Shown here: in pieces, positions 10,993-18,822 of the stretch
Layout of the letters: each line of letters starts with the position of its first letter
How positions within the stretch are numbered: position 1 is the first letter of the stretch
Assembly: GCA_963769255.1 (NCBI GenBank)
Contig: CAVYKV010000001.1
Span: 1,984,001-2,048,000 of the forward strand
Direction: 5' to 3'
From: JAKACA01 sp963769255
Lineage (GTDB): Bacteria > Actinomycetota > Acidimicrobiia > Acidimicrobiales > Bog-793
Length of the DNA: 64,000 nucleotides
Notes under the pieces: generated by a model
The model's database searches: none
What the model saw: only the letters and a program-made list of their open reading frames with translations
Told to the model about the DNA's origin: nothing
Position numbers and translations under genes: made by a program

Positions 10993-11192
10993 GCGATCGC
11001 GTCACCCTGTCCGACCTCGAGTCGAAGCTCCGCGAGATCGGAGGGTCGGCCACGGCCGTCGCCAGCGAGGCGAAGTCGACGGCGCTCGGGGTGGCGGCCG
11101 TCGCCGGTGTGCTCGTCGTCGCCGCCGTCTACCTGCTCGGGCGCAGGCGCGGACGACGCGAGTCGCCGGTGCTCGAGATCCGGCGCATCTGA
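10989..11192 (+). CDS. Small single-pass membrane protein, unknown
   Basis: 67 residues. N-terminal acidic/amphipathic stretch (LSDLESKLREIGGSATAV), one TM helix around residues 33-50 (GVAAVAGVLVVAAVYLLG) and a basic tail (RRRGRR), so the C-terminus should be cytoplasmic. ATGA overlap with the preceding gene supports the call despite the small size. I do not recognise a named family. Confidence 0.65.
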   Translation: MSDRVTLSDLESKLREIGGSATAVASEAKSTALGVAAVAGVLVVAAVYLLGRRRGRRESPVLEIRRI

Positions 11193-11205
11193 TCCCGCCA
11201 CCGAC

Positions 11206-11508
11206 GTGAAGCGGCTCCTCGAGCGCACCGCTCGCGAGCTCGTCCGGCGCGGGGTGCGCGATGGCCTCCTCGGTGGCAACGGTCTCTGGCTGGCCGCAGG
11301 GGCGGCTGCGTGGCTCGTACGCTGGCTCGCTCGCTCCGAGGCGCCTCCCGTCGTCCGCGAGGAGATCCGCGTCGGCGAGACGATCACGGTGACGAGCGTG
11401 GCACCTCCCCCCTTCGGACGGAGGGCGCGCAAGCTCGCCAAGGGGGAGCGCAAGGCGGCGAAATCGGCCCGCAAGCAGATTCGCCGCGAGCGTTCGGCCG
11501 TTCGATGA
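11206..11508 (+). CDS. Small basic protein, unknown
   Basis: 100 residues from GTG 11206, 13 nt after the previous stop. It has a moderately hydrophobic segment (NGLWLAAGAAAWLVRWLA, about residues 26-43), a beta-like middle (EEIRVGETITVTSVAPPP) and a lysine/arginine-rich C-terminus. The stop overlaps the trmI start as ATGA, which supports it being a real gene. Function unknown. Confidence 0.6.
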   Translation: MKRLLERTARELVRRGVRDGLLGGNGLWLAAGAAAWLVRWLARSEAPPVVREEIRVGETITVTSVAPPPFGRRARKLAKGERKAAKSARKQIRRERSAVR

Positions 11509-12452
11509 GAGCGGGCGGCCCGGAGGCGTCGCCCGAGACCCCTGACCCCGAGGCCGTCGGCAGTGCCTCCGGCGGAGCAGGCCCCGCGGGCGCGGCGATC
11601 GAGGCCGGCGGCGAGATCTTCCGGGAGGGCGACCGGGTGCTCCTCGTCGACCGGAAGGGCCGGCGCTACCTGGTCCGCCTGCGCGCCGGCCGGAGCTTCC
11701 AGTCGCACTCCGGAGTCGTCGCCCACGACTCGCTCATCGGCGCCGCGGCGGGGAGCGAGGTGGCGGCCCACACGAACGACGACGACCGCCGCTCGCAAGC
11801 CCGCTACCTCGCCGTGCGGCCGACCTTGAGCGATGTCGTGCTCAACATGCCACGGGGCGCCCAGGTCATCTACCCGAAGGACCTCGGCGCCATCCTGCTG
11901 GCAGCCGACGTCTTCCCGGGTGCCCGCGTGCTGGAGGCGGGCGTCGGCTCGGGTGCGCTCTCGATGACGCTGCTGCGAGCCGGCGCCGCGGTGACCGGCT
12001 ACGAGCTGAGGGCGGACTTCGCCGCCACGGCGATGGCGAACGTCGCCGCCATGCTCGGCGACTCCGTCGCCTACGACGTGCACGAGCGCGATGTCTACGA
12101 CGGCATCGCCGAGTCCGGCCTCGACCGCGTGGTGCTCGACCTCCCGGAGCCCTGGCGCGTGGTGCCGCATGCCGAGGCCGCCCTCCGGCGCGGTGGCATC
12201 CTCTGCGCCTACCTGCCCTCCATCAACCAGACGGCACAGCTTCGTGAGGCCCTCGCCGGCAGCGCCTTCGGGCTGGAGGAGACCTTCGAGGTGTTGGTGC
12301 GGACCTGGCACATCGAGGGCCGATCGGTGCGACCGGACCAGAGGATGGTGGCCCACACGGGCTTCATCACCACGGCTCGCCTGCTCGCCCCCCACGCTTT
12401 CCTGCGCCGGCGGGCGGAACGGGAGCCCGAATCGGAGCCGCCCGGCGGGTGA
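11505..12452 (+). CDS. trmI: tRNA (adenine-58-N1)-methyltransferase TrmI
   Basis: SAM-dependent enzyme that makes m1A58 in the tRNA T-loop. The 315-residue product has an N-terminal beta domain (GDRVLLVDRKGRRYLVRLRA), the family linker NMPRGAQVIYPKDLGAIL, SAM motif I LEAGVGSGALSMTLLRAG and the catalytic-face motif VVLDLPEPWRVV. ATG 11505 overlaps the upstream stop. In actinobacteria trmI is commonly the gene preceding the proteasome ATPase, as here. Confidence 0.95.
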   Translation: MRAGGPEASPETPDPEAVGSASGGAGPAGAAIEAGGEIFREGDRVLLVDRKGRRYLVRLRAGRSFQSHSGVVAHDSLIGAAAGSEVAAHTNDDDRRSQARYLAVRPTLSDVVLNMPRGAQVIYPKDLGAILLAADVFPGARVLEAGVGSGALSMTLLRAGAAVTGYELRADFAATAMANVAAMLGDSVAYDVHERDVYDGIAESGLDRVVLDLPEPWRVVPHAEAALRRGGILCAYLPSINQTAQLREALAGSAFGLEETFEVLVRTWHIEGRSVRPDQRMVAHTGFITTARLLAPHAFLRRRAEREPESEPPGG

Positions 12453-12461
12453 GGCCTGCTC

Positions 12462-12698
12462 CTACTCGGAGACGATGAAGATGCACTCCCCGGGGCACTC
12501 CTCAGCCGCCTCGGTGACGGAGTCCTCCAGGTCGGAGGCGACGTCGGCCATCTGGGCAGAGCCACCCGGGCTGTTGAGGACCTCACCGTCCTGCTTCACG
12601 TAGGCGAGGCCGTCGTCGAGCAGTGTGAAGACCGAAGGGCAAATCTCCTCGCAGAGACCATCACCTGTGCACAGGTCCTGGTCGATCCACACCTTCAT
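12462..12698 (-). CDS. Small ferredoxin
   Basis: 78-residue acidic iron-sulfur protein for electron transfer. Cysteines occur as CTGDGLCEEICP near the N-terminus and ECPGECI near the C-terminus. The first cluster-binding spacing is C-x5-C-x3-CP and the last cysteines are followed by proline, the pattern of mono-cluster (3Fe-4S or 4Fe-4S) actinobacterial ferredoxins. It is convergent with trmI (9 bp gap) and divergent from arc; a ferredoxin in this place is a known feature of actinobacterial proteasome loci. Partner enzyme unknown. Confidence 0.9.
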   Translation of the reverse strand: MKVWIDQDLCTGDGLCEEICPSVFTLLDDGLAYVKQDGEVLNSPGGSAQMADVASDLEDSVTEAAEECPGECIFIVSE

Positions 12699-12878
12699 CA
12701 GTCGTTCTCACTTTCGGGCGCCTCGGATGCCGGCACCACCGTCGGTCACGTCGTCCCGCAGTCTATGGGCGGTCCGCCCCTGCAGGCACGCTCCCTCCCG
12801 TAGGGCGGTTGAAGCGGCCATCCGGCCGGCGCCGAGGGCCTCAGAGGACATGTCGCATCTCGCGGCGCGTCACCGGTG

Positions 12879-12884
12879 TAGCTT
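12879..12884 (+). promoter_or_regulatory. Possible -10 box for arc
   Basis: TAGCTT about 42 nt before the arc start; implies a leader of roughly 35 nt that contains the Shine-Dalgarno AGGAGG at 12911-12916. No convincing -35. Confidence 0.35.
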
Positions 12885-12926
12885 CCAAGAAAGAGGTGGT
12901 GTGCGACCGAAGGAGGTGCCACGACC

Positions 12927-14678
12927 ATGGGTGACGCAGAGGACCGACGGCAAGAGGCACTCCTGGAGGAGTTGAGGCGGCGGGCGGAGCTGGCCGACGA
13001 CGAGATCGCCGAGCTACGGCGGCGGTTGCAGGAGGCCCCCCAGCGCGTGCGTTCCCTCGAGGAGCGGCTGCTCGAGGCGAAAGGACAGCTCAGCCATGCC
13101 ACGTCGCAGAACGAGAAGCTGACCTTCACGTTGCAGCAGGCGAAGGAGCACATCGCCGCGCTGCGGGAGGAGGTCGAGAAGCTCACGCAGCCTCCCGCTG
13201 CCTACGGCACCTACCTGCAGGGCAACGACGACGGCACGGTGGACGTCTTCACGAGCGGCCGGAAGATGCGCGTCTCGCTGCATCCCGAGCTCGACACCGA
13301 GGAGCTCCGCAAGGGCCAAGAGGTTGTGCTCAACGAGTCGCTCAACGTCGTCATGGTGCGCGACCACGACGCCGGCGGCGAGGTCGTGACGATCGCCGAG
13401 GTGCTCGAGGACGGGCGCCGGGCGCTCTGCGTGGGGCGGGCCGACGAGGAGCGTGTGGCCGAGATCTCCGAGTACCTGGCCGACGTCAAGCTGCGGGCGG
13501 GCGACTCCGTCCTCATGGACCCGCGCTCGGGCCTCCTGCTCGAGAAGCTGCCCCGTCCCGAGATGGAGGAGGTCGTCCTCGAGGAGGTGCCGGACGTCAC
13601 CTACAGCGACATCGGCGGCCTCGACCACCAGATCGAAGCGATCACCGACGCCGTCGAGCTGCCCTATCTGCACCGTGACCTCTTCGCCGAGTACCGGCTG
13701 CCGGCGCCGAAGGGCATCCTGCTCTACGGCCCGCCAGGGTGCGGCAAGACGCTCATCGCCAAAGCCGTCGCCAACTCGCTCGCCAAGAAGGTGGCCGAGC
13801 TCACGGGCGACGAGAAGTCGCGCAGCTACTTCCTCAACATCAAGGGACCGGAGCTGCTGAACAAGTACGTGGGCGAGACGGAGCGGCAGATCCGCCTCGT
13901 CTTCCAGCGTGCGCGGGAGAAGGCGGAGGAAGGCGTCCCCGTCATCGTGTTCTTCGACGAGATGGACTCGCTCTTCCGCACTCGGGGGAGCGGCATCAGC
14001 TCCGACATGGAGTCGACGGTGGTCCCCCAGCTCCTCGCCGAGATCGACGGTGTCGAGGCGCTGCGCAACGTCATCGTGATCGGCGCCTCCAACCGGGAGG
14101 ATCTCATCGACCCGGCCATCCTGCGCCCGGGCCGCCTCGACGTGAAGATCAAGATCGAGCGTCCGGACGAGGGGGCGGCCGAGCAGATCTTCGCCCGCTA
14201 CCTCACGACCGATCTCCCGCTCGACCCGACGGAGGTGGCGGCCCACGGCGGCAGCGATCCCGACAAGGCCGTGAAGGCGATGATCGAGCTGACCGTGTCG
14301 GAGATGTACCGCTGCGAGCCGGAGAACCGCTTCCTCGAGGTCACCTACCAGAACGGCGACAAGGAGGTCCTCTACTTCAAGGACTTCTCCTCCGGCGCCA
14401 TGATCGAGAACATCGTGCGGCGGGCGAAGAAGCTGGCCATCAAGCGGGCCATCGCCGGCGTCGGCCGCGGCATCCGACTCGCCGACCTCCTGGAGTCGAT
14501 CCGCCAGGAGTACAAGGAGAACGAGGATCTCCCGAACACGACGAACCCCGACGACTGGGCGAAGATCTCCGGCAAGAAGGGCGAACGGATCGTGTACGTC
14601 CGCGTCCTCATCGGCCAGGGCGACGAGGAGCAAGGTGGGCGTGCCATCGAGCGCGTGGGGACCGGCCAGTACCTCTGA
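12927..14678 (+). CDS. arc: Proteasome-associated ATPase ARC/Mpa
   Basis: Hexameric AAA unfoldase that binds Pup and threads pupylated proteins into the 20S proteasome. The 583-residue product shows the full layout: N-terminal coiled coil (about residues 1-85), tandem OB domains (about 90-240), Walker A GPPGCGKT near 269, Walker B VIVFFDEMDSLF near 340, sensor/arginine-finger region ASNREDLIDPAILRPGR, and the C-terminal GQYL that docks into the proteasome. AGGAGG precedes ATG 12927 by 10 nt. A long hairpin follows the gene before dop. Confidence 0.98.
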   Translation: MGDAEDRRQEALLEELRRRAELADDEIAELRRRLQEAPQRVRSLEERLLEAKGQLSHATSQNEKLTFTLQQAKEHIAALREEVEKLTQPPAAYGTYLQGNDDGTVDVFTSGRKMRVSLHPELDTEELRKGQEVVLNESLNVVMVRDHDAGGEVVTIAEVLEDGRRALCVGRADEERVAEISEYLADVKLRAGDSVLMDPRSGLLLEKLPRPEMEEVVLEEVPDVTYSDIGGLDHQIEAITDAVELPYLHRDLFAEYRLPAPKGILLYGPPGCGKTLIAKAVANSLAKKVAELTGDEKSRSYFLNIKGPELLNKYVGETERQIRLVFQRAREKAEEGVPVIVFFDEMDSLFRTRGSGISSDMESTVVPQLLAEIDGVEALRNVIVIGASNREDLIDPAILRPGRLDVKIKIERPDEGAAEQIFARYLTTDLPLDPTEVAAHGGSDPDKAVKAMIELTVSEMYRCEPENRFLEVTYQNGDKEVLYFKDFSSGAMIENIVRRAKKLAIKRAIAGVGRGIRLADLLESIRQEYKENEDLPNTTNPDDWAKISGKKGERIVYVRVLIGQGDEEQGGRAIERVGTGQYL

Positions 14679-14728
14679 GGGCTCGCCGGGCTCGCTGAGG
14701 GCCGGGTCGGCATCGCCGGCCATGGCGA

Positions 14729-14770
14729 CGCGTCGTTTCGTCGTGCCGGATAGCGCCCCGAAACGATGCG
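14729..14770. terminator. Long hairpin between arc and dop
   Basis: Arms at 14729-14740 and 14759-14770 pair over 12 bp (left arm CGCGTCGTTTCG) with one G-T wobble and an 18-nt loop. No T-tract follows. It may be an attenuator or terminator for arc, or an operator for dop. A second small hairpin (ACCCC GGT GGGGT) lies at 14783-14795. Confidence 0.5.
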
Positions 14771-14793
14771 GCATCATGCCCACCCCGGTGGGG

Positions 14794-14799
14794 TAGCGT
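14794..14799 (+). promoter_or_regulatory. -10 box for leaderless dop
   Basis: TAGCGT, 6 nt before GTG 14806; no Shine-Dalgarno. Suggests dop-pup-prcBA can be transcribed separately from arc. Confidence 0.6.
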
Positions 14800-14805
14800 C
14801 CGACT

Positions 14806-16299
14806 GTGGCCATCGCCAAGGTGTGCGGCATCGAGACCGAGTACGGCATCCTCGTCGTCTCGGGCGACGAGATGAGCCCCACGACGGCTTCGTCCCTGCT
14901 CATCAACGCCTATGTGGCCCGTCTCGAGCGCAAGATCGGATGGGACTTCGAGGACGAGTCGCCCCAGCGCGACGCGCGGGGGTTCGCCCGCGAGGGCTCG
15001 GCCCCCTCCGAGGTGGACACCCACCTCGTCAACGCCGTCCTCACGAACGGCGCCCGCTACTACGTCGACCACGCACACCCCGAGTACTCGACGCCGGAGT
15101 GCTCGAACCCCCTCGAAGTCGTCTGCCACGACCGGGCCGGTGAGGTCATCCTCGGACGCTCCATGGAGGCCGCCCGCCGCCTGCTGCCGGCCGGCGACGA
15201 GATCCTCGTGCACAAGAACAACAGCGACGGCAAGGGCAACTCCTACGGGTGCCACGAGAACTACCTCATGGACCGGGCCGTTCCCTTCTCCCGCATCGTG
15301 CAACGCGTGACGCCTCACCTCGTGACCCGCCAGGTGTTCTGCGGCGCCGGCAAAGTCGGGCAGGAGACCGGTGACACCGATCACCCCGCCCACTTCCAGC
15401 TCAGTCAGCGTGCCGACTTCTTCGAGGAGGAGGTCGGCCTCGAGACGACGCTCAAGCGGCCCATCGTGAACACCCGCGACGAGCCGCATGCCGACCCGCA
15501 GAAGTACCGCCGCCTGCACGTGATCGTCGGGGACGCCAACCTCTCCGAGGTGTCCACGTTCCTCAAGGTGGGGACGACCGCCCTCGTGCTCGCCATGATC
15601 GAGGACGACTTCCACGCCGGCCGCGACCTGAGCCTCGCCAATCCCGTGGCGGCCATCCGGGCCATCTCGCGGGATCCCGATCTCGAGGTGCTCCTCGAGC
15701 TCACCTCGGGCGAGCGCATGACGGCCGTCGAGCTGCAGTGGGAGCTGCACGGGCTCGCCCGCAAGTACGCCGACGAGCGTGGCCTCGAGTGCCTGGGCGA
15801 CGACCCGGACGTGGCCCGCATGGTGCTCGACCGCTGGGAGCGCGTCCTGCACGGGCTCGAGGCGGACCCGGACTCCCTCGCCGGCGAGCTCGACTGGGTC
15901 GCCAAGCGGCGCATCATCGAGGGCTACCGGGACCGGCACCAGCTCGCCTGGGGCGACCAACGGCTCGCCGCCGTGGATCTGCAGTACCACGACATCCGCC
16001 CGGCGAAGTCGTTGTTCGCCCGTCTCGACGTGGAGACCCTCGTCGACCCCGCCCAGATCGAGCGAGCCGTCACGGAGCCACCGGAGACGACGCGCGCCTA
16101 TTTCCGGGGACGCTGCCTCTCCCTCTTCGCCGCCAACGTCGTGGCGGCCAACTGGGACTCCGTCGTCTTCGACGTCGGCGAGGATCCGCTGCGCCGTGTG
16201 CCCATGATGGAGCCGCTCCGAGGGACGGCCCGCCACGTCGATAGTCTCTTTGATGGTTGCGAGAACCCGGCCGAGCTGTTGCGGCGGCTCGGGTCCTAG
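14806..16299 (+). CDS. dop: Pup deamidase/depupylase Dop
   Basis: Converts the C-terminal Gln of Pup to Glu and removes Pup from substrates. The 497-residue product is a glutamine-synthetase-like carboxylate-amine ligase fold related to PafA. Conserved motifs are CGIETEYGI at the N-terminus, RYYVDHAHPEYSTPEC (with the catalytic Asp), KNNSDGKGNSYGCHENYL and RPIVNTRDEPHAD. Start GTG 14806 agrees with the -10 box. It is needed here because the downstream Pup ends in Gln. Confidence 0.97.
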   Translation: MAIAKVCGIETEYGILVVSGDEMSPTTASSLLINAYVARLERKIGWDFEDESPQRDARGFAREGSAPSEVDTHLVNAVLTNGARYYVDHAHPEYSTPECSNPLEVVCHDRAGEVILGRSMEAARRLLPAGDEILVHKNNSDGKGNSYGCHENYLMDRAVPFSRIVQRVTPHLVTRQVFCGAGKVGQETGDTDHPAHFQLSQRADFFEEEVGLETTLKRPIVNTRDEPHADPQKYRRLHVIVGDANLSEVSTFLKVGTTALVLAMIEDDFHAGRDLSLANPVAAIRAISRDPDLEVLLELTSGERMTAVELQWELHGLARKYADERGLECLGDDPDVARMVLDRWERVLHGLEADPDSLAGELDWVAKRRIIEGYRDRHQLAWGDQRLAAVDLQYHDIRPAKSLFARLDVETLVDPAQIERAVTEPPETTRAYFRGRCLSLFAANVVAANWDSVVFDVGEDPLRRVPMMEPLRGTARHVDSLFDGCENPAELLRRLGS

Positions 16300-16310
16300 G
16301 AAGGTGCTGA

Positions 16311-16505
16311 ATGGCTGAACGGGAGCAGAAGCGCCGCCCGGCGCAGACTCGTGAGGAGACCGTCGAGGAGGAATCGACGGCCCCGAGCGAGCGGGGCGAG
16401 CGGTTGAAGGCGGAGATCGACGAGCTTCTCGACGAGATCGACGAGGTCCTCGAGGACAACGCCGAGGAGTTCGTACGGAACTACGTGCAGAAGGGTGGGC
16501 AGTGA
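16311..16505 (+). CDS. pup: Prokaryotic ubiquitin-like protein Pup (GGQ form)
   Basis: 64-residue, mostly disordered protein modifier. The C-terminal half carries the coiled-coil-forming segment that binds ARC (AEIDELLDEIDEVLEDNAEE) and the tail ends VQKGGQ. The terminal Gln must be deamidated to Glu by Dop before PafA can ligate it to lysines. A Shine-Dalgarno-like AGGAAGG precedes ATG 16311. It lies 11 nt after dop and 25 nt before prcB. Confidence 0.98.
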   Translation: MAEREQKRRPAQTREETVEEESTAPSERGERLKAEIDELLDEIDEVLEDNAEEFVRNYVQKGGQ

Positions 16506-16516
16506 CGGCGAGGCGG

Positions 16517-16522
16517 TAGCCT
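16517..16522 (+). promoter_or_regulatory. Possible internal -10 box for prcB
   Basis: TAGCCT, 8 nt before ATG 16531, just after the pup stop. Could allow independent expression of the proteasome core. Confidence 0.45.
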
Positions 16523-16530
16523 TCGCCGCA

Positions 16531-17385
16531 ATGAGCCTTCCTTTGTTTCCAGCCGGGTCGGATCCCGGCCCGAGCTTCCTGGAGCTGCTTCGCCGCGCCA
16601 ACGCGACGGGCGGCGCGCAAGTGCCAGCCGGACCGCCACTTCTCGACGGCGCCGCCGGTGTGTCGGGCGGCAGTGCCCCGAGGCAGATGGTCGATGTTCC
16701 CCACGGCACCACCATCGTCGCCCTGCGTTATGCCGACGGCGTCGTGCTGGCGGGCGACCGCCGGGTCACGCAGGGGTACTCGATCGCCCATCGCGGCCTC
16801 GAGAAAGTCTTCCCGGCCGACCATTACTCCGCCGTCGGCATCGCCGGGGCGGCAGGGCCGGCCATCGAGATGGTGCGGCTCTTCCAGACCCAGCTCGAGC
16901 ACTACGAAAAGGTGGAGGGGCTGACGCTGTCGCTCGAGGGCAAGGCGAACCAGCTCGCCCAGATGGTGCGGGCGAACCTGCCGATGGCGATGGAGGGGCT
17001 CGGGGTCGTGCCCCTCTTCGCCGGCTACGACACGAGGCGGCGACTGGGGAGGATCTTCTCCTACGACCTCACCGGTGGGCGCTACGAGGAGCTCGAGTTC
17101 CACGCCACGGGCTCGGGCGGACAGGATGCCCGCACCACCGTCAAGCTCGGTTATCGGGACGGGCTCAGTCTTGGCGAAGCCGTCGAGCTCGCCGTGAAGG
17201 CTCTGTTCCAGGCCGCCGACGAGGACTCCGCCACCGGGGGACCCGACCCAGTGCGGGGCATCTACCCCGTCGTCGCCGTCGTCGACCAGGAGGGCTACCG
17301 ACGACTACCGGACGACGAGGTGGCGGAGCGGTTCACCGCCCTCCTCGTATCGCTGCGGCGCGACCGGCGAGGTGAGCCGTCATGA
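16531..17385 (+). CDS. prcB: 20S proteasome beta subunit
   Basis: N-terminal-nucleophile hydrolase that forms the catalytic inner rings. The 284-residue precursor has a propeptide of about 59 residues ending DVPHG. The mature protein then begins TTIVALRYADGVVLAGDRR, with Thr60 as nucleophile and the Lys/Asp partners of the family. ATG 16531 fits the -10 box; an in-frame GTG at 16495 would overlap pup and is less likely. The stop overlaps the prcA start as ATGA. Confidence 0.97.
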   Translation: MSLPLFPAGSDPGPSFLELLRRANATGGAQVPAGPPLLDGAAGVSGGSAPRQMVDVPHGTTIVALRYADGVVLAGDRRVTQGYSIAHRGLEKVFPADHYSAVGIAGAAGPAIEMVRLFQTQLEHYEKVEGLTLSLEGKANQLAQMVRANLPMAMEGLGVVPLFAGYDTRRRLGRIFSYDLTGGRYEELEFHATGSGGQDARTTVKLGYRDGLSLGEAVELAVKALFQAADEDSATGGPDPVRGIYPVVAVVDQEGYRRLPDDEVAERFTALLVSLRRDRRGEPS

Positions 17386-18239
17386 CGATGCCCTACTACG
17401 TCGCCCCCGAGCAGGTGATGAAGGACCGCGCGGAGTACGCCCAGAAGGGCATCGCGCGGGGTCGTTCCCTCGTGGCCGTCCTCTACGGCAACGGCGTCCT
17501 CATCGTGGCGGAGAACCCCTCCCGCACGCTCCACAAGATCAGCGAGATCTACGACCGGGTGGCCTTCGCCGGGGCAGGCCGCTACAACGAGTTCGACCAG
17601 CTGAGGGTGGCCGGAGTGCGGCACGCCGACACGAAGGGCTACGCCTACTCCCGCGAGGACGTCGACGCCCGCTCCCTCGCCAACCTCTACGCCCAGTTCC
17701 TCGGGCAGGTCTTCACCCATGAGATGAAGCCGCTCGAGGTCGAGATCCTCGTTGCCGAGCTGGACGCGGACGGCGACAACGACCAGCTGTACCACATCGC
17801 CTACGACGGCACCGTCGTCGACGAGGTCGACTTCACGGTGCTCGGCGGCGACTCTTCCACCATCAACGAGCGGCTCAGCGCCTCCTACCGGTCCGGCTGG
17901 CCCCTCGCCGAGGCGCTGCGTCTCTCGGTGGCCGCTCTGGCGGGTCCGGAGCGAACACTGCAGCCGGCGGACCTCGAGGCGGCCGTGCTCGAGCGGGGCA
18001 ACGGCCGCCGGGCCTTCCGTCGCCTCTCGACGGCCGACCTGAGCGGGCTCCTCGGTGAGCCGGCGTCCCCTGCCCCGGAGACTGACCCCGGCGCCGAGGT
18101 GGTAGCGACGGCGACCGAGGTCGAGGAGAACGTCGACACGGACGAGGCCCCGGCTGGCGAGAGCCCGACCGTCATCGAGGGCGGGGGGGACGGGGAGGAC
18201 CCGGCGCCCCCGGCCGCGCCCGAGTCGGGCGGCGTCTAG
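17382..18239 (+). CDS. prcA: 20S proteasome alpha subunit
   Basis: Forms the outer gating rings. The N-terminus MTMPYYVAPEQVMKDRAEYA is the gate and H0-helix region of actinobacterial alpha subunits, followed by YNEFDQLRVAGVRHADTKGY and YSREDVDARSLANLYAQFLG. No N-terminal Thr nucleophile is present, as expected. The C-terminal tail (about residues 225-285) is a Pro/Glu/Asp-rich disordered extension typical of this subunit. ATGA overlap with prcB ensures equal production. Confidence 0.97.
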   Translation: MTMPYYVAPEQVMKDRAEYAQKGIARGRSLVAVLYGNGVLIVAENPSRTLHKISEIYDRVAFAGAGRYNEFDQLRVAGVRHADTKGYAYSREDVDARSLANLYAQFLGQVFTHEMKPLEVEILVAELDADGDNDQLYHIAYDGTVVDEVDFTVLGGDSSTINERLSASYRSGWPLAEALRLSVAALAGPERTLQPADLEAAVLERGNGRRAFRRLSTADLSGLLGEPASPAPETDPGAEVVATATEVEENVDTDEAPAGESPTVIEGGGDGEDPAPPAAPESGGV

Positions 18240-18263
18240 GCGGGCGCTCCCGGCGCGGTCGGC

Positions 18264-18701
18264 TCAGTGCACGACGGCGGCGACGCAGCCGACGACGATC
18301 ATCATCGCCACGACGACCACCACGAGGACTGCAGGCAAGCCGTGGAGGCGCCGTTGGCGCCACGGCTCGGTGACGTCGCCGTCGTGGAGCGAGAACGTGT
18401 CCGACGGATCACCGGCCGGCTCGTCGCCAGTGGGAGCATCCGACGAATCCGGGTCGATGGTCTCGAGCTCGACCCCGTCGAAGGCGTTGTCGACGGCGTC
18501 ACCGATGAGGATCTCGCGTGCCAGGGCGAGCTGGTCGGCGGGGACGAGGACGTCGACGGCGCCTTGCAGCGGGTAGGGACCCTCCGTGGCGCCCTTCAGC
18601 ACGACCACGATGCCCTCGGCGCCGAGTCGGGCCGCAAGGACCCGGCCGTGGAACGATCCCACGACGGTCGTCAGGTAGCACATGCGACCGAGCGACGGCA
18701 C
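18264..18701 (-). CDS. DUF2007-like protein with C-terminal TM helix
   Basis: 145 residues. The N-terminal half (CYLTTVVGSFHGRVLAARLG ... VDVLVPADQLALAREIL) resembles the small DUF2007 'signal transducing' domain. An acidic linker follows, then a TM helix (LPAVLVVVVVAMMIVVGCVA). I chose GTG 18701 because a TAGCGT box lies 7 nt upstream; GTG 18710 and ATG 18683 are in frame. It is antisense to the prcA-pafA direction and sits between them. Function unknown; a membrane-anchored regulator is only a guess. Confidence 0.65.
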   Translation of the reverse strand: MPSLGRMCYLTTVVGSFHGRVLAARLGAEGIVVVLKGATEGPYPLQGAVDVLVPADQLALAREILIGDAVDNAFDGVELETIDPDSSDAPTGDEPAGDPSDTFSLHDGDVTEPWRQRRLHGLPAVLVVVVVAMMIVVGCVAAVVH

Positions 18702-18708
18702 TCCCGAC

Positions 18709-18714
18709 ACGCTA
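18709..18714 (-). promoter_or_regulatory. -10 box for DUF2007-like gene
   Basis: TAGCGT (minus strand), 7 nt before GTG 18701; decides the start among three in-frame options. Confidence 0.5.
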
Positions 18715-18800
18715 CTGGCACCGGCCTGCCCCGTCAGCAGCCGCCCCGGAATTCAGGCCGGTGCCCCGTGCTCCGGGCGGGATCGGCGGGCACGCACCCG

Positions 18801-18820
18801 CCGACCACTACGGTGGTCGG
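18801..18820. promoter_or_regulatory. Perfect hairpin immediately upstream of pafA
   Basis: CCGACCAC, then loop TACG, then GTGGTCGG: an 8-bp perfect stem ending 2 nt before the pafA ATG. It overlaps the probable -10 box TACGGT (18809-18814), so it could be an operator over the core promoter or an RNA hairpin masking initiation on longer transcripts. Confidence 0.6.
18809..18814 (+). promoter_or_regulatory. -10 box for leaderless pafA
   Basis: TACGGT, 8 nt before ATG 18823, embedded in the inverted repeat. Confidence 0.45.
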
Positions 18821-18822
18821 AG

